From the NCBI GenBank assembly GCA_018830925.1, contig JAHJRK010000006.1:1-6778 (forward strand): DNA of 6,778 nucleotides, in the 5' to 3' direction. A program made the position numbers and the translations under genes. The DNA comes from Pseudomonadota bacterium. Its GTDB lineage: Bacteria; Desulfobacterota; Desulfobacteria; Desulfobacterales; RPRI01. Numbering within the stretch: the stretch's first letter is position 1; each line of letters begins with the position of its first letter. Below, in pieces: positions 5,351 to 6,778 of the stretch. A model generated the notes under the pieces. It had not been told where the DNA came from. It saw nothing but the letters and a program-made list of their open reading frames with translations, and did not search any database.

Positions 5351-6778
5351 ATGCAAGGTCAGATATCAAAAGTGATTGAAAAGACGCCTGGCTCCTCACT
5401 TATATATTTTATCCTTGCAGGTCTTATAACAATCCTTATAGTTTCAGTAATTGTATTGTCTTCTGTACCTCCTGTCAGCAGGGATGCTCTTACCCATCAC
5501 CTTGCTGTCCCAAAGCTTTATCTTAATCATGGTGGAATGTATGAAATCCCTTCGGTGATATTCTCTTATTATCCCATGAATCTTGAACTGTTATATCTTA
5601 TTCCTCTTTATTTCGGGAATGATATTGTTCCAAAATATATCCATTTTGTTTTCGCATTGCTGACAGCCTTTCTTCTTTACGGATATTTAAAGAAACGCAC
5701 AAACTTTACGTTTGCTCTTTTTGGGGCTCTTTTCTTTTTGTCGATTCCGGTAATCGTAAAGCTTTCAATAACGGTTTATGTCGATTTAGGGCTTATCTTC
5801 TTTTCAACCGCATCCTTAATATTCCTGTTTAAATGGATCGAATATGGTTTCAGGCTTAAACACCTGTTTTTTTCAGCCCTTTTTTGCGGCCTTGCTCTTG
5901 GGACCAAGTATAATGCCCTGATCGTTTTTTTCCTCTTATCCATGTTCGTAATGTTTGCCTATTCCCGGTTTTCCCGTAATGAAGAGAACCAGCCCGGTCC
6001 AATCCGGAAAAGCAGTACGGTTTCCCTGAAAGCGCTTTTTTTTGGCGCGCTGTATATTTTTATCGTTCTTCTGGTTTTTTCCCCGTGGATGACAAGAAAT
6101 TACGTCTGGACAAAAAATCCCGTTTATCCTCTTTATCAGGGTTTTTTTAACAGGATTAATGCCGAACCGGTTCCTGTGGAACAGGATAGAGGCGATAATT
6201 CAATAGTGCAGCCAAAAAAGGATAACAGGGACAAAGAGTGGAGCCCTTTTGCGATAAGGCGCATAATATATAATGAATCATTGATGCAAACAGTTCTTGT
6301 TCCAGTCAGGATCTTCTTTGAAGGAGAGGACAACAATCCAAAATATTTTGACGGCAAGCTTTCTCCTTTTCTTTTTCTGCTGCCCTTTTTCGCCTTTCTT
6401 CGCATAAAACAGGATAACTCCGTCATAAGACTGGAAAAGCAAATATTGCTCTTATTTTCAATTTTATTTATTCTCTTTGCATTTTTAAAAACCGACATGA
6501 GAATAAGGTATATTGCGCCTGTGATTCCTCCGCTTGTTATACTTTCGGTAATGGGATTGCATAATATTTTTTCATCTGAAAATTCCCCCAACCCCCCTTT
6601 GAAAAAGAGGGGTGAGGGGGGATTTTTATTGTTGAGCGCCCGTTTTCCTGTTTTATCAGGCAGGATATTATCGTTTTGTTTCTTTTTTTTCTTTGCCGTA
6701 ATAATATCGATTAACGGCATTTATGTTCTTCAGCAATTCAGACTCGTAAATCCTGTGGCATATTTGCGGGGGGACATA
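5351..6778 (+). CDS. GT-C family (ArnT/PMT-like) membrane glycosyltransferase, 3' end missing
   Basis: Open from ATG 5351 to the right edge, 476 residues visible with no stop. AAAGGA (5340-5345) stands 5 bases before the ATG, a good ribosome binding site. Hydrophobic segments lie near 17-38, 95-111, 121-138, 143-161, 172-206, 226-246, 338-350, 364-380, 387-402 and 439-460. The first loop has RDALTHHLAVPKLY with Asp45, the position of the catalytic acid in GT-C enzymes; YVDLGL (143-148), LALGTKYNAL (181-190) and MRIRYIAPVIPPL (383-395) match conserved stretches of ArnT/PMT-like proteins. Such enzymes move a sugar from a polyprenyl-phosphate donor to an acceptor on the periplasmic side. The acceptor is unknown; pilin, lipid A or another glycan are possible. 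Residues about 410-426 are encoded by a palindromic repeat and look like an insertion between membrane segments. Full-length relatives usually exceed 500 residues, so little should be missing. Confidence 0.8.
   Translation, partial: MQGQISKVIEKTPGSSLIYFILAGLITILIVSVIVLSSVPPVSRDALTHHLAVPKLYLNHGGMYEIPSVIFSYYPMNLELLYLIPLYFGNDIVPKYIHFVFALLTAFLLYGYLKKRTNFTFALFGALFFLSIPVIVKLSITVYVDLGLIFFSTASLIFLFKWIEYGFRLKHLFFSALFCGLALGTKYNALIVFFLLSMFVMFAYSRFSRNEENQPGPIRKSSTVSLKALFFGALYIFIVLLVFSPWMTRNYVWTKNPVYPLYQGFFNRINAEPVPVEQDRGDNSIVQPKKDNRDKEWSPFAIRRIIYNESLMQTVLVPVRIFFEGEDNNPKYFDGKLSPFLFLLPFFAFLRIKQDNSVIRLEKQILLLFSILFILFAFLKTDMRIRYIAPVIPPLVILSVMGLHNIFSSENSPNPPLKKRGEGGFLLLSARFPVLSGRILSFCFFFFFAVIISINGIYVLQQFRLVNPVAYLRGDI
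6579..6627. repeat. C-rich/G-rich palindromic repeat inserted in frame in the glycosyltransferase gene
   Basis: A C5-AA-C6-TTT left arm (6585-6600) and an AGAGGGGTGAGGGGGG right arm (6606-6621), flanked by A/T runs, form an imperfect hairpin. It encodes a low-complexity peptide with NPPLKKRGEGGF (residues 414-425), unlike the hydrophobic protein around it. The type resembles the short CCCCC...GGGGG palindromes scattered through many delta-proteobacterial genomes, which also occur inside coding sequences; this recognition is from memory. Confidence 0.75.

Noticed and set aside
6136..6720. Long - strand open frame opposite the second glycosyltransferase
   Set aside because: It lies antisense to a well-supported membrane protein, crosses the palindromic repeat and has no family resemblance.

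Overview
The window looks like a chromosomal segment of an AT-rich Gram-negative bacterium. A Desulfobacterota (delta-proteobacterial) origin fits best, but this is inferred only from three things: the style of the proteins (PilR-like activator, Geobacter-like pilin N-terminus, bacterial TMTC-like GT-C/TPR protein, VKOR-DsbA fusion), the sigma-54 control, and the small palindromic repeats between and inside genes. No rRNA or other taxonomic marker is present.

Layout, all genes on the + strand: (1) 1-744, the C-terminal two thirds of a PilR-type sigma-54 activator, cut by the left edge. (2) 745-1267, a 523-bp control region holding a palindromic interspersed repeat, a 37-bp dyad that is a candidate activator site, a near-consensus -24/-12 sigma-54 promoter and a leader of about 158 nt with a strong ribosome binding site. 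(3) 1268-1696, a type IV major pilin closed by a strong intrinsic terminator. (4) 1756-1949, a repeat-rich spacer. (5) 1950-4043, a multi-spanning membrane protein with C-terminal TPRs resembling O-mannosyltransferases of the TMTC group. (6) 4068-5240, a VKOR-DsbA fusion for oxidative disulfide formation. (7) 5241-5350, a second copy of the interspersed repeat. (8) 5351 to the right edge, a GT-C (ArnT/PMT-like) membrane glycosyltransferase, open at the edge and carrying an in-frame C-rich/G-rich palindromic repeat.

How the genes may work together: the activator probably drives the pilin promoter with sigma-54. The pilin has four cysteines and a long Ser/Thr-rich C-terminal domain. The next three genes encode two candidate periplasmic-face glycosyltransferases and a disulfide-forming enzyme. 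A reasonable but untested reading is a pilin expression and maturation locus, with disulfide bonding and O-glycosylation of the pilin. The terminator after the pilin gene means the downstream genes are probably transcribed separately or at lower level. I found no CRISPR array, tRNA, rRNA, insertion sequence or recognisable riboswitch.
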